This document shows, piece after piece, positions 56,602 to 64,000 of a stretch of DNA of 64,000 nt. The DNA is from an uncultured Erwinia sp. GTDB taxonomy: Bacteria; Pseudomonadota; Gammaproteobacteria; Enterobacterales; Enterobacteriaceae. The notes below the pieces were generated by a model, which did no database searches, was not told the DNA's origin, and saw only the letters and a list, made by a program, of their open reading frames with translations. The stretch covers positions 1-64,000 of the forward strand of contig CALYQW010000011.1 of assembly GCA_945290265.1 (NCBI GenBank), read 5' to 3'. Made by a program: the position numbers and the translations under genes. Positions within the stretch are counted from its first letter, which is position 1. Each line of letters starts with the position of its first letter.

Positions 56602-57324
56602 GTGAAGGGTATTTATACGTCTGATGGGATTGAATCCAGAACCGATATCTGGAAGCGATATAGTTATTTAGTCCGTCATGAGGCGTTACGTTTACAGGTG
56701 CGATTACCTGCCAGTGTGGAACTCGATGATCTTATCCAGGCCGGTTCTCTGGGATTAATTAATGCGATTGACAGTTTTGATCCGAAAAAAGGCGTGGCAC
56801 TACCAGTATATATTATTCAGCGTATTCGCTGGGCATTAACCGATGAATTGCGCGAACGCGACTGGGTGCCACGGCGTATTCGCAGCAATGCGCGAGAAAT
56901 TTCCGCCGTTATCCAGCGCCTTGAACAGGAAAAAGGACAGGCGGCAGAAGAAGCCGAAGTGGCGGAGGCGATGGGAGTGTCATTACTGGTATATCAACGC
57001 ATGCTGACCGAAAGTAATACCAGTCAGCTTTATTCCCTGGATGAATTACATGAAAAGTTTAGTGATGAATTTGAAGCTGTTGATGACCAGCATAAGCAGC
57101 TTGATCCACTGGCCGGTTTGATAAAAAAAAATCTGACCGACAGAATTGCCGAAGGAATAAAACATCTGCCGGAAAGAGAGCAGCTGATTTTAAGCCTTTA
57201 TTACCATCAGGAACTGAATATGCGCCAGGTCGCAGAGATCCTGGAGGTGACAGAAACGCGCGTTAGCCAGTTACACAGTCATGCGCTGAAAAGACTGCGG
57301 GCCAGGCTGACCCTGAACGACTGA
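56602..57324 (+). CDS. fliA: Flagellar sigma factor FliA (sigma-28)
   Basis: Directs transcription of late flagellar and chemotaxis genes; held by FlgM. The 240-residue product has region 2 (VELDDLIQAGSLGLINAIDSFDP, IQRIRWALTDELRERDWVPRRIRS), region 3 (ISAVIQRLEQEKGQAAEEAEVAEAMG) and region 4 (LPEREQLILSLYYHQELNMRQVAEILEVTETRVSQLHSHALKRLR). It starts at GTG 56602, the only start giving the family N-terminus. Placement between flgL and flhDC differs from E. coli, where fliAZ lies with fliC. Confidence 0.95.
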   Translation: MKGIYTSDGIESRTDIWKRYSYLVRHEALRLQVRLPASVELDDLIQAGSLGLINAIDSFDPKKGVALPVYIIQRIRWALTDELRERDWVPRRIRSNAREISAVIQRLEQEKGQAAEEAEVAEAMGVSLLVYQRMLTESNTSQLYSLDELHEKFSDEFEAVDDQHKQLDPLAGLIKKNLTDRIAEGIKHLPEREQLILSLYYHQELNMRQVAEILEVTETRVSQLHSHALKRLRARLTLND

Positions 57325-57697
57325 AGCCCAGGCAGAAGATTATTAATCATTTGACTGATATTTTAATGAGATTTTAATATTATTTTTTCTAATAAACTCT
57401 TTTATATCAGTTGCTTACTTAGATGGCATTAATGCCATTAAATTTGCTACTCTGCGTCACAATGCAGTAGCATAAGCTCCGAATTACAGCAGGTACTGAT
57501 AGCGATAAACAGTGCCAGGTATGCAGGTTAATTGCGCGATAGGGCGAGTAACAAAGTCTACGGATAAACCTGATTCATGGTTTATATAATGAATGCTGGA
57601 ACCGTTATACTCAGGTTCGGATAAATCGCAATTAAGCTATTCAATCATCTTTAATAGCCATCTGCATGACTATGCAGACATGCAGATATGGAAAAAA
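57325..57697. promoter_or_regulatory. flhDC upstream region, 373 nt
   Basis: Long AT-rich region with a perfect 16-bp palindrome at 57423-57438. In enterobacteria flhDC has a long control region with many regulators and a structured leader, and the length here fits. I see no other gene in it. Confidence 0.5.
57423..57438. promoter_or_regulatory. 16-bp palindrome upstream of flhD, candidate operator
   Basis: ATGGCATTAATGCCAT is perfectly palindromic, 260 nt before the flhD start. The form suits a dimeric regulator. It is not a CRP, Fur or LexA consensus, and I cannot name the protein. Confidence 0.5.
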
Positions 57698-58039
57698 ATG
57701 AACACTGATAATCAACACATTCAAAGCATTCATGATATTAATCTCTCCTACCTGTTGCTGGCGCAACAGTTAATCAGGCAGGATCGATTTTCTGCTGGTT
57801 TTCGTCTGGGCCTGAATCCTGACACCATTGAGATATTACGCGACCTGTCGCTGTCTAAAATGATTAAGCTGGCATCGACCAATCAGTTTATTTGTAGTTT
57901 ACGTATTGATGAACAAGGTGTAATTGATAATTTAACCAAAGATTCCCGTATTGAAGCCCTGCAGCAAATTCATACCGGGATTATTTTATCAACCAATCTG
58001 CTTAATTCGCTGTCCGAGCAGAATAACACTCCAGCCTGA
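57698..58039 (+). CDS. flhD: Flagellar master regulator subunit FlhD
   Basis: With FlhC forms the FlhD4C2 activator of class II flagellar genes. The 113-residue product matches the family from IHDINLSYLLLAQQLI through FRLGLNPDTIEIL, KLASTNQFICSLRID to IEALQQIHTGIILSTNLLN. The frame is open to 57593; ATG 57698 with GGAAAAAA before it gives the normal length, and ATG 57680 would add six residues. The sequence is well diverged from E. coli FlhD, as expected for a second or lineage-specific system. Confidence 0.92.
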   Translation: MNTDNQHIQSIHDINLSYLLLAQQLIRQDRFSAGFRLGLNPDTIEILRDLSLSKMIKLASTNQFICSLRIDEQGVIDNLTKDSRIEALQQIHTGIILSTNLLNSLSEQNNTPA

Positions 58040-58048
58040 GTCAAATAA

Positions 58049-58606
58049 ATGCGTGAAGAAAAAAGTATATTGCACGATATTTATGAATCGAATATCGCAA
58101 TGGAATTAATATCACTGGGTGCCAGGATGCAGGTTTTGGAAAGTGAAACCTCACTCAGTCGTAGAAAATTATTAAAGCTGTATAAAGAACTGCGTGGATG
58201 TCCGCCGCCAAAAGGCATGCTGCCTTTTTCCGAAGACTGGTTTATGGTCTGGCAGCAGAATATTCACTCTTCGCTGTTTTATAACATTTGGCTCTATCTG
58301 CAGAAAACGGAACGCTGCCGGCCGATTGAAGCCACGCTGAAAGCCTACCGACTTTATCTGGAACAGTGCCCGGGTAAAGACGGCACCAAACCGATACTGG
58401 GAATGACGCGTGCCTGGACCCTGCTGCGTTTTGTTGACTGCGGCATTATCCAGTACAAAGCCTGCTCGCTGTGTGGCGGCGGATTTGTAGTCACCAAAGA
58501 AGTTGCCAAAGGCCAGTTTGTTTGCAGCCTGTGTTCACCACCGTCACGGGCCGTGAAACGCTACGCCATCCCCGCAAACAGCAGAGAAACCTCCATCGCG
58601 TTTTAG
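58049..58606 (+). CDS. flhC: Flagellar master regulator subunit FlhC
   Basis: DNA-contacting partner of FlhD. The 185-residue product has the helical core (RKLLKLYKELRGCPPPKGMLPFSEDWF) and the zinc-binding four-cysteine site CSLC...CSLC at Cys139, 142, 159 and 162. It starts nine nt after flhD. Downstream, a strong hairpin precedes motA. Confidence 0.95.
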   Translation: MREEKSILHDIYESNIAMELISLGARMQVLESETSLSRRKLLKLYKELRGCPPPKGMLPFSEDWFMVWQQNIHSSLFYNIWLYLQKTERCRPIEATLKAYRLYLEQCPGKDGTKPILGMTRAWTLLRFVDCGIIQYKACSLCGGGFVVTKEVAKGQFVCSLCSPPSRAVKRYAIPANSRETSIAF

Positions 58607-58640
58607 GCGAGGGATCTACGCGCGAAAACCCGGTTTTATC

Positions 58641-58670
58641 TTCCTCTGTCTGCTGAGGCAGGCAGAGGAA
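58641..58670 (+). promoter_or_regulatory. Strong hairpin between flhC and motA
   Basis: A 13-bp stem with one G-U pair (TTCCTCTGTCTGC against GCAGGCAGAGGAA) and a TGAG loop, in the 92-nt gap. There is no U-tract on either side, so it looks like an RNA processing or stability element more than a terminator. Confidence 0.6.
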
Positions 58671-58698
58671 AAGTGCAGCAACAGAGTGAGGAAACAAC

Positions 58699-59595
58699 GT
58701 GTTAGTTTTGATTGGATATCTGGTGGTGATCCTGTCGGTATTTGGCGGATTCGCCTTATCCGGTGGGCAGCTGGCCGCGCTGTTTCAGCCCACGGAATTA
58801 TTGATTATTGGTGGCGCGGGCGTGGGTGCTTTTATGGTTGGTAACAACGCCAAGGCACTGAAAGCGGTGGTAAAAGCGATTCCCGCTTTGCTGCGCGGTT
58901 CCCGCTATTCCAAAGCGTTGTACATGGATTTGATGGCGCTGATGTTTCTGTTGCTGGCAAAAGCGCGTAAAGGTGGGTTTATGGCGCTGGAAAAGGACAT
59001 TGAAGATCCTGAGGCCAGCCTGCTGTTTTCTGCTTATCCACGTCTGATGGCTGATAAATCATTGGTCACTTTTATCGTTGACTACCTGCGCTTAATGGTC
59101 AGTGGCAATCTGAATGCCTATGAAATTGAAGCGCTGATGGATGTCGAGATTGAAACCTGCGAACACGAACACGAGGTGCCGGCACACAGTCTGAACAGCA
59201 TCGGCGATGCTTTTCCTGCTTTCGGCATTGTCGCCGCCGTAATGGGCGTGGTTAACGCGCTGGCAGCAGCTGACCGCCCGGCAGCAGAACTGGGTATTCT
59301 GATTGCCCATGCCATGGTTGGTACTTTCCTCGGCATCCTGCTGGCTTACGGCTTCATTCTGCCGCTGGCATCCTTGCTGCGCCAAAAGGGCAGCGAACAT
59401 ATCAAAATGCTGCAGACCATTAAGGTCATGCTGATTTCCAGCCTGAATGGCTATGCGCCGCAGATCGCCGTGGAATTCGGGCGTAAAACGCTGTACTCCA
59501 GCGAACGTCCCGATTTCAGCGAGCTTGAACAGCATGTCCACGAGGTGAAAATCGGTGACATCAACACGGTCGAAAATAAAGGCGGCGGCGCATGA
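58699..59595 (+). CDS. motA: Flagellar stator protein MotA
   Basis: Proton-channel stator subunit in the inner membrane. The 298-residue product has four membrane segments, the cytoplasmic loop with the rotor-contact charged residues, and AFGIVAAVMGVVNALAAADRPAAELGILIAHAMVGTFLGILLAYGF for segments 3-4. The start is GTG 58699 with GAGGAAA upstream; the N-terminus MLVLIGYLVV fits E. coli MotA. It overlaps motB by four bases. Confidence 0.95.
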   Translation: MLVLIGYLVVILSVFGGFALSGGQLAALFQPTELLIIGGAGVGAFMVGNNAKALKAVVKAIPALLRGSRYSKALYMDLMALMFLLLAKARKGGFMALEKDIEDPEASLLFSAYPRLMADKSLVTFIVDYLRLMVSGNLNAYEIEALMDVEIETCEHEHEVPAHSLNSIGDAFPAFGIVAAVMGVVNALAAADRPAAELGILIAHAMVGTFLGILLAYGFILPLASLLRQKGSEHIKMLQTIKVMLISSLNGYAPQIAVEFGRKTLYSSERPDFSELEQHVHEVKIGDINTVENKGGGA

Positions 59596-60503
59596 ATAAG
59601 TCATCCCAGACACCGATCGTTGTCCGGCGACGTAAACCGGTTAAAGCGGAACATCATGGGGGTTCCTGGAAAATTGCTTATGCCGATTTTATGACGGTGA
59701 TGATGGCGTTTTTTATGGTGATGTGGCTGCTGTCGACCTCAACCCCTGAGCAGCGTCAGGGCATTGCCGACTATTTTAAAACGCCGTTAAAAATAGCTCT
59801 CGGCAAAGGCGATAAAGCCAGTTTCAGCGACAGCGTGATCCCCGGTGGCGGTGACGACTCGATTAAGCAGCAGGGAGAAGTCCTGAAATATCAGCCGCAG
59901 AACGGCACCACGCTGCAGGATCGCCGCGCATTACAGCAGGCTTATGAGCAGTTACAAAGCCTGATCCGCCTTGATCCCCGTCTGGCGCAGTTCAGCGCCA
60001 ATATCCGTTTCTCGCTGACGGATGATGGTCTGTTGATTCAGATTATCGACAGTCAGGATCGGCCAATGTTTGCGCTTGGCAGTAAACAGCCGGAGCCGTA
60101 TATGCGCAGTATTCTGCTGGCGATGGCACCGGTTATCAGCAGTATGCCCAATAAAATTGTGCTCTCAGGCCACACCGATTCACTGCGCTACAGCGCAGGA
60201 GACAGCGGATACAGCAACTGGGAACTCTCCACTGACCGAGCCAGTGCGGTACGACGCATCCTGGCTACCGGCGGCATGGCGGAAGAAAAATTTTTACGGG
60301 TGATGGGATCGGCAGATCGCATGAGTCCTGGCAGCAACCATCCTGACGATCCGGTTAACCGCCGGATTAGCGTGCTGGTGGTGAGTAAACAGAAAGAACA
60401 ATCAATTATGGCTGAAGATCGGGTATTGCCGACTGTAGCACCGGCTGCATTAATCGCAGCGCCTTCCGTGACCACCCAGGATAAGCAAAATGGACGTCAG
60501 TGA
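59592..60503 (+). CDS. motB: Flagellar stator protein MotB
   Basis: Peptidoglycan-anchored stator subunit of 303 residues. It has one membrane segment with the proton-carrying Asp in YADFMTVMMAFFMVMWLLS, a plug region, and an OmpA-like peptidoglycan-binding domain (about 150-270) with VLSGHTDSLRYS and NWELSTDRASAVRR. It overlaps cheA by 14 bases. Confidence 0.95.
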   Translation: MNKSSQTPIVVRRRKPVKAEHHGGSWKIAYADFMTVMMAFFMVMWLLSTSTPEQRQGIADYFKTPLKIALGKGDKASFSDSVIPGGGDDSIKQQGEVLKYQPQNGTTLQDRRALQQAYEQLQSLIRLDPRLAQFSANIRFSLTDDGLLIQIIDSQDRPMFALGSKQPEPYMRSILLAMAPVISSMPNKIVLSGHTDSLRYSAGDSGYSNWELSTDRASAVRRILATGGMAEEKFLRVMGSADRMSPGSNHPDDPVNRRISVLVVSKQKEQSIMAEDRVLPTVAPAALIAAPSVTTQDKQNGRQ

Positions 60504-62457
60504 TTTTTATCAAACGTTTTTTGAGGAAGCCGATGAGTTGCTGGCTGATATGGAGCAGCACCTGCTGATGCTGGAGTGCGATACACCCGATACCGAACGT
60601 CTGAATGCTATCTTCCGTGCGGCGCACTCAATTAAAGGGGGAGCCGGTACCTTTGGCTTTACTCTGTTACAGGAAACCACCCATATCCTGGAAAATCTGC
60701 TGGATGAAGCGCGCTGTGGCAAGCTGCAGCTGAACAGCGACATTATCAATGTTTTTCTGGAGACCAAAGATATTATGCAGGAGCAGCTTGAGGCTTATAA
60801 ATCGGCGCAGGAGCCAGATCGTGATGCCGCTGAAGTGATCTGTCAGGCGCTGCGTGAAATTGCGCTGGAAAATAAACATGAAAGTGCTGCGCAACCTGTC
60901 AGCGTGGCGGCATCTTCCCCCCTGATTGCCGGCGAGGGTGAACTGCTGATTGTGATGCAGCAGCTGAAAGAGCATGAAGCGCCGCTGATGGTGGCTGAAC
61001 TGGCTAACTTAGGCAACGTCATCGATCAGCAACAGCAGGGCAACAGTCTGCAGGTGCGCCTGCAGACTGTTGCCACGGCAGACGATATCAGTGCGGTGCT
61101 CTGTTTCGTGCTTGATGCCGGACAAATCACCATCACTGGCGGTGCTCAGCCGCTACCTGCGGTGGCTGAAGCCGCTGTGGTCATCGCGGTTGAGCCTGTA
61201 CCCGTGCCGCCACCTGTGCCTGAACCAGTCAAAAGTCAGACGGCGGTAAAGGAAAAGCCGCCGGTAAAAGCCAGTGCCAGCGAATCCGGTTCGATTCGGG
61301 TTGCGGTAGAAAAAGTCGATCAGATTATCAACCAGGTTGGGGAACTGATTATTACCCAGGCAATGCTGTCACAACTGACGACGGCACTCGACCCGGCTCA
61401 GCACGCCACCCTGCTGCACAGCATTGGCCAGCTGGAACGCAATGCGCGCGATCTGCAGGAATCAGTGATGTCAGTGCGTATGATGCCGATGGAGTATGTT
61501 TTCAGTCGCTTCCCCCGTCTGGTGCATGAACTGGGCAAAAAATTGAATAAAGAGGTCGAGCTGACGCTGAAAGGCGGCTCTGCAGAACTGGATAAAAGTT
61601 TGATTGAGCGCATTATCGACCCGCTGACCCATCTGGTGCGCAACAGCCTCGATCACGGCATAGAAGCGCCGGAAGTGCGCCGGCAGAAGGGCAAGCCAGC
61701 GAAAGGGAACCTGACGCTGTCGGCGGAACATCATGGCGGCAATATTGTGATTGAAGTCACCGATGATGGTGCCGGACTGAACCGCGAAAAAATCCTCGCC
61801 CGCGCGCAGTCTCAGGGGGTGGTTTGCAGCGACAGCTGGAGTGATGAAGAAGTCTGGATGCTGATTTTTGCAGCCGGATTCTCCACCGCAGAGCAGGTGA
61901 CGGATGTCTCCGGCCGCGGCGTTGGCATGGACGTGGTCAGAAGAAACATTCTGGCGATGGGCGGTTATGTTGAAGTGCATTCTGAAAAAGATAAAGGCAG
62001 CACCATCCGGGTTCTGTTACCACTAACCCTGGCCATCCTTGACGGTATGTCGGTGATGGTGGGTGAGGAAGTCTATGTACTGCCGTTAGGCAGCGTTATG
62101 GAATCACTCAAGCCGTCGGAAAATACGTGCCATCAGCTCTCCGGTGACGGCAGCATGTTACTGGTCAGGGGAGAGTATCTGCCAATGGTGTCGTTGCATA
62201 AGGTGTTTAATGTTGACAGCCATAGCACGGAACTCAGCCAGAGCATTGCGGTGATTGTCCAGCATGCCGGATCGCGCTATGCGCTGTTGGTTGACCGACT
62301 GGTGGGGCAACATCAGGTGGTGGTGAAAAACCTGGAAATTAACTACCGCAAAGTGGCAGGGATCTCGGCAGCAACTATCCTCGGTGATGGTAGCGTGGCC
62401 CTGATCGTCGATATTGCCGGTCTGGCTGCGCTGTGTAAGAGCCAGCCCCTGCTTTGA
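60490..62457 (+). CDS. cheA: Chemotaxis histidine kinase CheA
   Basis: Autophosphorylating kinase of the receptor array. The 655-residue product has P1 with the phospho-site HSIKGGAGTFGF (His46), P2 (about 155-220), a Pro/Val-rich linker, P3 dimerisation (SIRVAVEKVDQIINQVGELIITQ), the P4 ATPase with N box LTHLVRNSLDHGIE and G boxes DDGAGLNR and GRGVGMDVV, and P5 CheW-like at the end. A complete kinase. Its CheY and CheB partners are not in the window. Confidence 0.96.
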   Translation: MDVSDFYQTFFEEADELLADMEQHLLMLECDTPDTERLNAIFRAAHSIKGGAGTFGFTLLQETTHILENLLDEARCGKLQLNSDIINVFLETKDIMQEQLEAYKSAQEPDRDAAEVICQALREIALENKHESAAQPVSVAASSPLIAGEGELLIVMQQLKEHEAPLMVAELANLGNVIDQQQQGNSLQVRLQTVATADDISAVLCFVLDAGQITITGGAQPLPAVAEAAVVIAVEPVPVPPPVPEPVKSQTAVKEKPPVKASASESGSIRVAVEKVDQIINQVGELIITQAMLSQLTTALDPAQHATLLHSIGQLERNARDLQESVMSVRMMPMEYVFSRFPRLVHELGKKLNKEVELTLKGGSAELDKSLIERIIDPLTHLVRNSLDHGIEAPEVRRQKGKPAKGNLTLSAEHHGGNIVIEVTDDGAGLNREKILARAQSQGVVCSDSWSDEEVWMLIFAAGFSTAEQVTDVSGRGVGMDVVRRNILAMGGYVEVHSEKDKGSTIRVLLPLTLAILDGMSVMVGEEVYVLPLGSVMESLKPSENTCHQLSGDGSMLLVRGEYLPMVSLHKVFNVDSHSTELSQSIAVIVQHAGSRYALLVDRLVGQHQVVVKNLEINYRKVAGISAATILGDGSVALIVDIAGLAALCKSQPLL

Positions 62458-62588
62458 ACTGACAGATTATATTCGTAAAAACTGCCTTATCCGGCTGCGT
62501 TACCGCCTGTCCGACAGGCGTAGTAAGCGGAAATTAGTAAATCATGCGCCTGCCGGAACAGGCTCTACACATTGTAAAAGTGAGCACC

Positions 62589-63110
62589 ATGAATAATGCC
62601 ATAACCGATACGCTGTCCGACGGTATGCATGCCGGGCATGAATATTTAATTTTCACCCTTGGTAATGAGGAATACGGTATTGATATCCTCAAAGTTCAGG
62701 AAATAAGACACTACGAACAGGCGACCCGAATTCCTAATGCGCCTGATTTTGTTAGTGGCGTGACTAACCTGCGCGGTGCCATTGTGCCGGTAGTGGATCT
62801 ACGGGTGAAGTTCCAGCTGGGCTCGAAGGAAATCAACGATCATACCGTGGTCATTATTCTCAACCTGCACCAGCGGGTAATTGGTATGGTGGTAGATGCG
62901 GTAGCGGATGTGGTGCCGCTGGCCTCAGAAAATATCAAACCGGCACCGGATTTTACCTCCACGCTTTCTACCCGCTATTTACAGGGGCTGGGACTGTTAA
63001 ATGAGCGCATGCTGATCCTGATTGATATTGAAAAACTGATGAACAGTGAGGAAATGGAATTAGTTGATCAGTTAACTCAAACGGTGAATCAACCGCTTGC
63101 CGCCAGTTAA
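62589..63110 (+). CDS. cheW: Chemotaxis coupling protein CheW
   Basis: Links receptors to CheA. The 173-residue product has the CheW fold with [42 protein letters not shown] and the end [21 protein letters not shown]. The frame is open to 62544, but ATG 62589 gives the usual N-terminus. A 131-nt gap separates it from cheA. No tar, cheR, cheB, cheY or cheZ follows; the cluster ends here. Confidence 0.95.
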   Translation: MNNAITDTLSDGMHAGHEYLIFTLGNEEYGIDILKVQEIRHYEQATRIPNAPDFVSGVTNLRGAIVPVVDLRVKFQLGSKEINDHTVVIILNLHQRVIGMVVDAVADVVPLASENIKPAPDFTSTLSTRYLQGLGLLNERMLILIDIEKLMNSEEMELVDQLTQTVNQPLAAS

Positions 63111-63447
63111 GATTTGTGTCTGTATGAAGAGCCGACGATAGCGCTAAAAATATCGTCAGCTCCCGAGCTGTTTATGGCATTCTTCACCATGCATTTAGCT
63201 GTTATTTCTTTAAACTGTAATGATGTCAGATTAATAATTCTACCCTGATCTTATTTTTCTTTTCCTCACTCCCGCCTCCGCAGGGGATAACCCTGCTTAT
63301 GCTGTGCCTTTCTTATGACTTCATTCAGTAAATATTATATTCTCCCGATCAAACAGGTATTTTTATATTAGTCAAAATCATTGCAAAGAGCGGTAATGCC
63401 TGCAATCGATAGAAAGCATGATATTCTATTGGTATTTAGGATTTTCT
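63111..63447. other. Intergenic region after cheW
   Basis: No gene. GACGATA/TATCGTC (63134-63140/63151-63157) and GCAGGG-GATAA-CCCTGC (63280-63296) can form hairpins; either could end the cheAW transcript. The rest is AT-rich and leads into an insertion-sequence fragment. Confidence 0.45.
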
Positions 63448-63570
63448 ATGGCTACCGTTATTGTTCATTGTCCTCGTTGCCATTACGATTCTGTTAACCG
63501 GCATGGTCGTAGCTGTTCCCGACACGAGCGTTTTTGTTGCCGGTCATGTCAGCGCGCTGTCCGTGCTTAA
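63448..63570 (+). mobile_element. IS1-family insA fragment (zinc-finger end only)
   Basis: ATG 63448 opens a 40-codon frame reading MATVIVHCPRCH, then HGRS, and ERFCCRSCQRA before TAA. The CPxC...H...CxxC pattern with this spacing is the N-terminal zinc finger of IS1 InsA. The remaining half of InsA, all of InsB and recognisable IS ends are absent, so only a scar is left at the right edge of the flagellar block. Confidence 0.75.
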
Positions 63571-63606
63571 ATACACGTCAACAATGACACCTGATTGGCC
63601 AGGCGT

Positions 63607-63999
63607 TTAGTCTGGCAATTTATCTATTAGTCCATCTTTATTTTGTCTGTAAGCGCTTTTTTTAAATGTGTAAATAATGTTTCCTTTTCGGTCGCTATCA
63701 ATATTCATTAACTGATCTTTTTCGATGCAATTCCTCTCTGTTTTCATATCATCAAAGCAAAGGCGGTCAGCTTTTTCACGACTGATATAGCCTTGATTAA
63801 TCTTCCACAGGTAGATTTTCTTATTTCCTGTCAGCGAGAAAATGGGTAGATTATAATTTATTGCTATTTTTTTTCAGTTGTTTTGCCACCATTTTATTTT
63901 TTCATGATCAGAAAAAGGGAGACGATTAATAATAATATTGATGCTGTATTTATCAGTGTGCGTATCAATAATTTCTGTTGGGTGATGGTTAAAGTAAAT
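63607..63999 (-). pseudogene. DUF943 family protein, disrupted and cut by window edge
   Basis: On the minus strand the reading INIIINRLPFSDHEKIKWW, then a TGA at 63874-63876, then IAINYNLPIFSLTGNKKIYLW, ADRLCFDDMKTERNCIEKD, ending GLIDKLPD, follows the order of DUF943 proteins (PFxDxxKIxWW, CFDDM, CIEK, KLPD). The stop falls beside a run of eight As, so a nonsense change or frameshift is likely. The 5' part lies outside the window. DUF943 function is unknown. Confidence 0.65.
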
Positions 64000-64000
64000 G

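Overview
The window looks like the chromosome of an Erwiniaceae member, most likely Erwinia or a close relative. The backbone follows the enterobacterial order seen in Escherichia coli around gal, bio and moa: tRNA-Lys/Val, nadA-pnuC-zitB, aroG-gpmA, galTKM, modF/acrZ/modABC, ybhA, pgl, ybhB, bioA/bioBFCD, uvrB, ybhK, moaABCDE, ybhL, ybhQ, rhlE, dusC. The genus is inferred from gene order and protein similarity; no 16S or marker search was possible.

Layout. 1-452: tRNA-Lys/Val genes, including one cut by the window edge, and a tRNA tail fragment. 0.7-4.1 kb: ogt, nadA, pnuC and zitB. 4.2-7.2 kb: accessory stretch with a cold-shock-domain protein, an amino-acid racemase, and a broken RNase A-like toxin gene followed by an intact immunity gene. 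7.5-18.4 kb: aroG, gpmA, the gal operon without galE, and the mod genes without modE beside modF. 18.4-19.4 kb: a decayed membrane-protein gene and a DUF1493 gene. 19.7-21.7 kb: ybhA and pgl. 22.0-23.9 kb: small accessory cassette (chagasin-like inhibitor, Tlde1-like peptidoglycan effector with its immunity protein, a lipoprotein-like gene) lying between two oppositely oriented copies of a structured repeat. 24.3-29.9 kb: ybhB and the biotin genes around a BirA-type operator. 29.9-43.2 kb: an orphan degenerate ABC ATPase, uvrB behind a LexA box, ybhK, the moa operon behind a Moco riboswitch, a yaiW homologue, ybhL, ybhQ, rhlE and dusC.

44.9-63.1 kb is one block of flagellar and chemotaxis genes: flgNMA leftward, then flgBCDEFGHIJKL, fliA, flhDC, motAB and cheAW rightward. 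It carries the master regulator, sigma-28, anti-sigma, rod, hook and junction proteins, stator and the start of the chemotaxis pathway. The export apparatus, basal ring, switch and filament genes are not in the window. The block is edged by two eroded chemoreceptor remnants on the left, and an IS1-type insA fragment plus a disrupted DUF943 gene on the right.

The most unusual feature is a dispersed, GC-rich, strongly structured repeat of about 260-350 nt, found as at least six full or partial copies between 8.6 and 38 kb, always in intergenic space next to gene ends. Copies differ in sequence but several stems are kept by paired changes, and each copy is edged by short 6-nt-periodic tracts related to GGTCAA. 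One pair of copies is arranged head to head around 21 tandem hexamers in three successive versions. I do not recognise it as a named repeat family.
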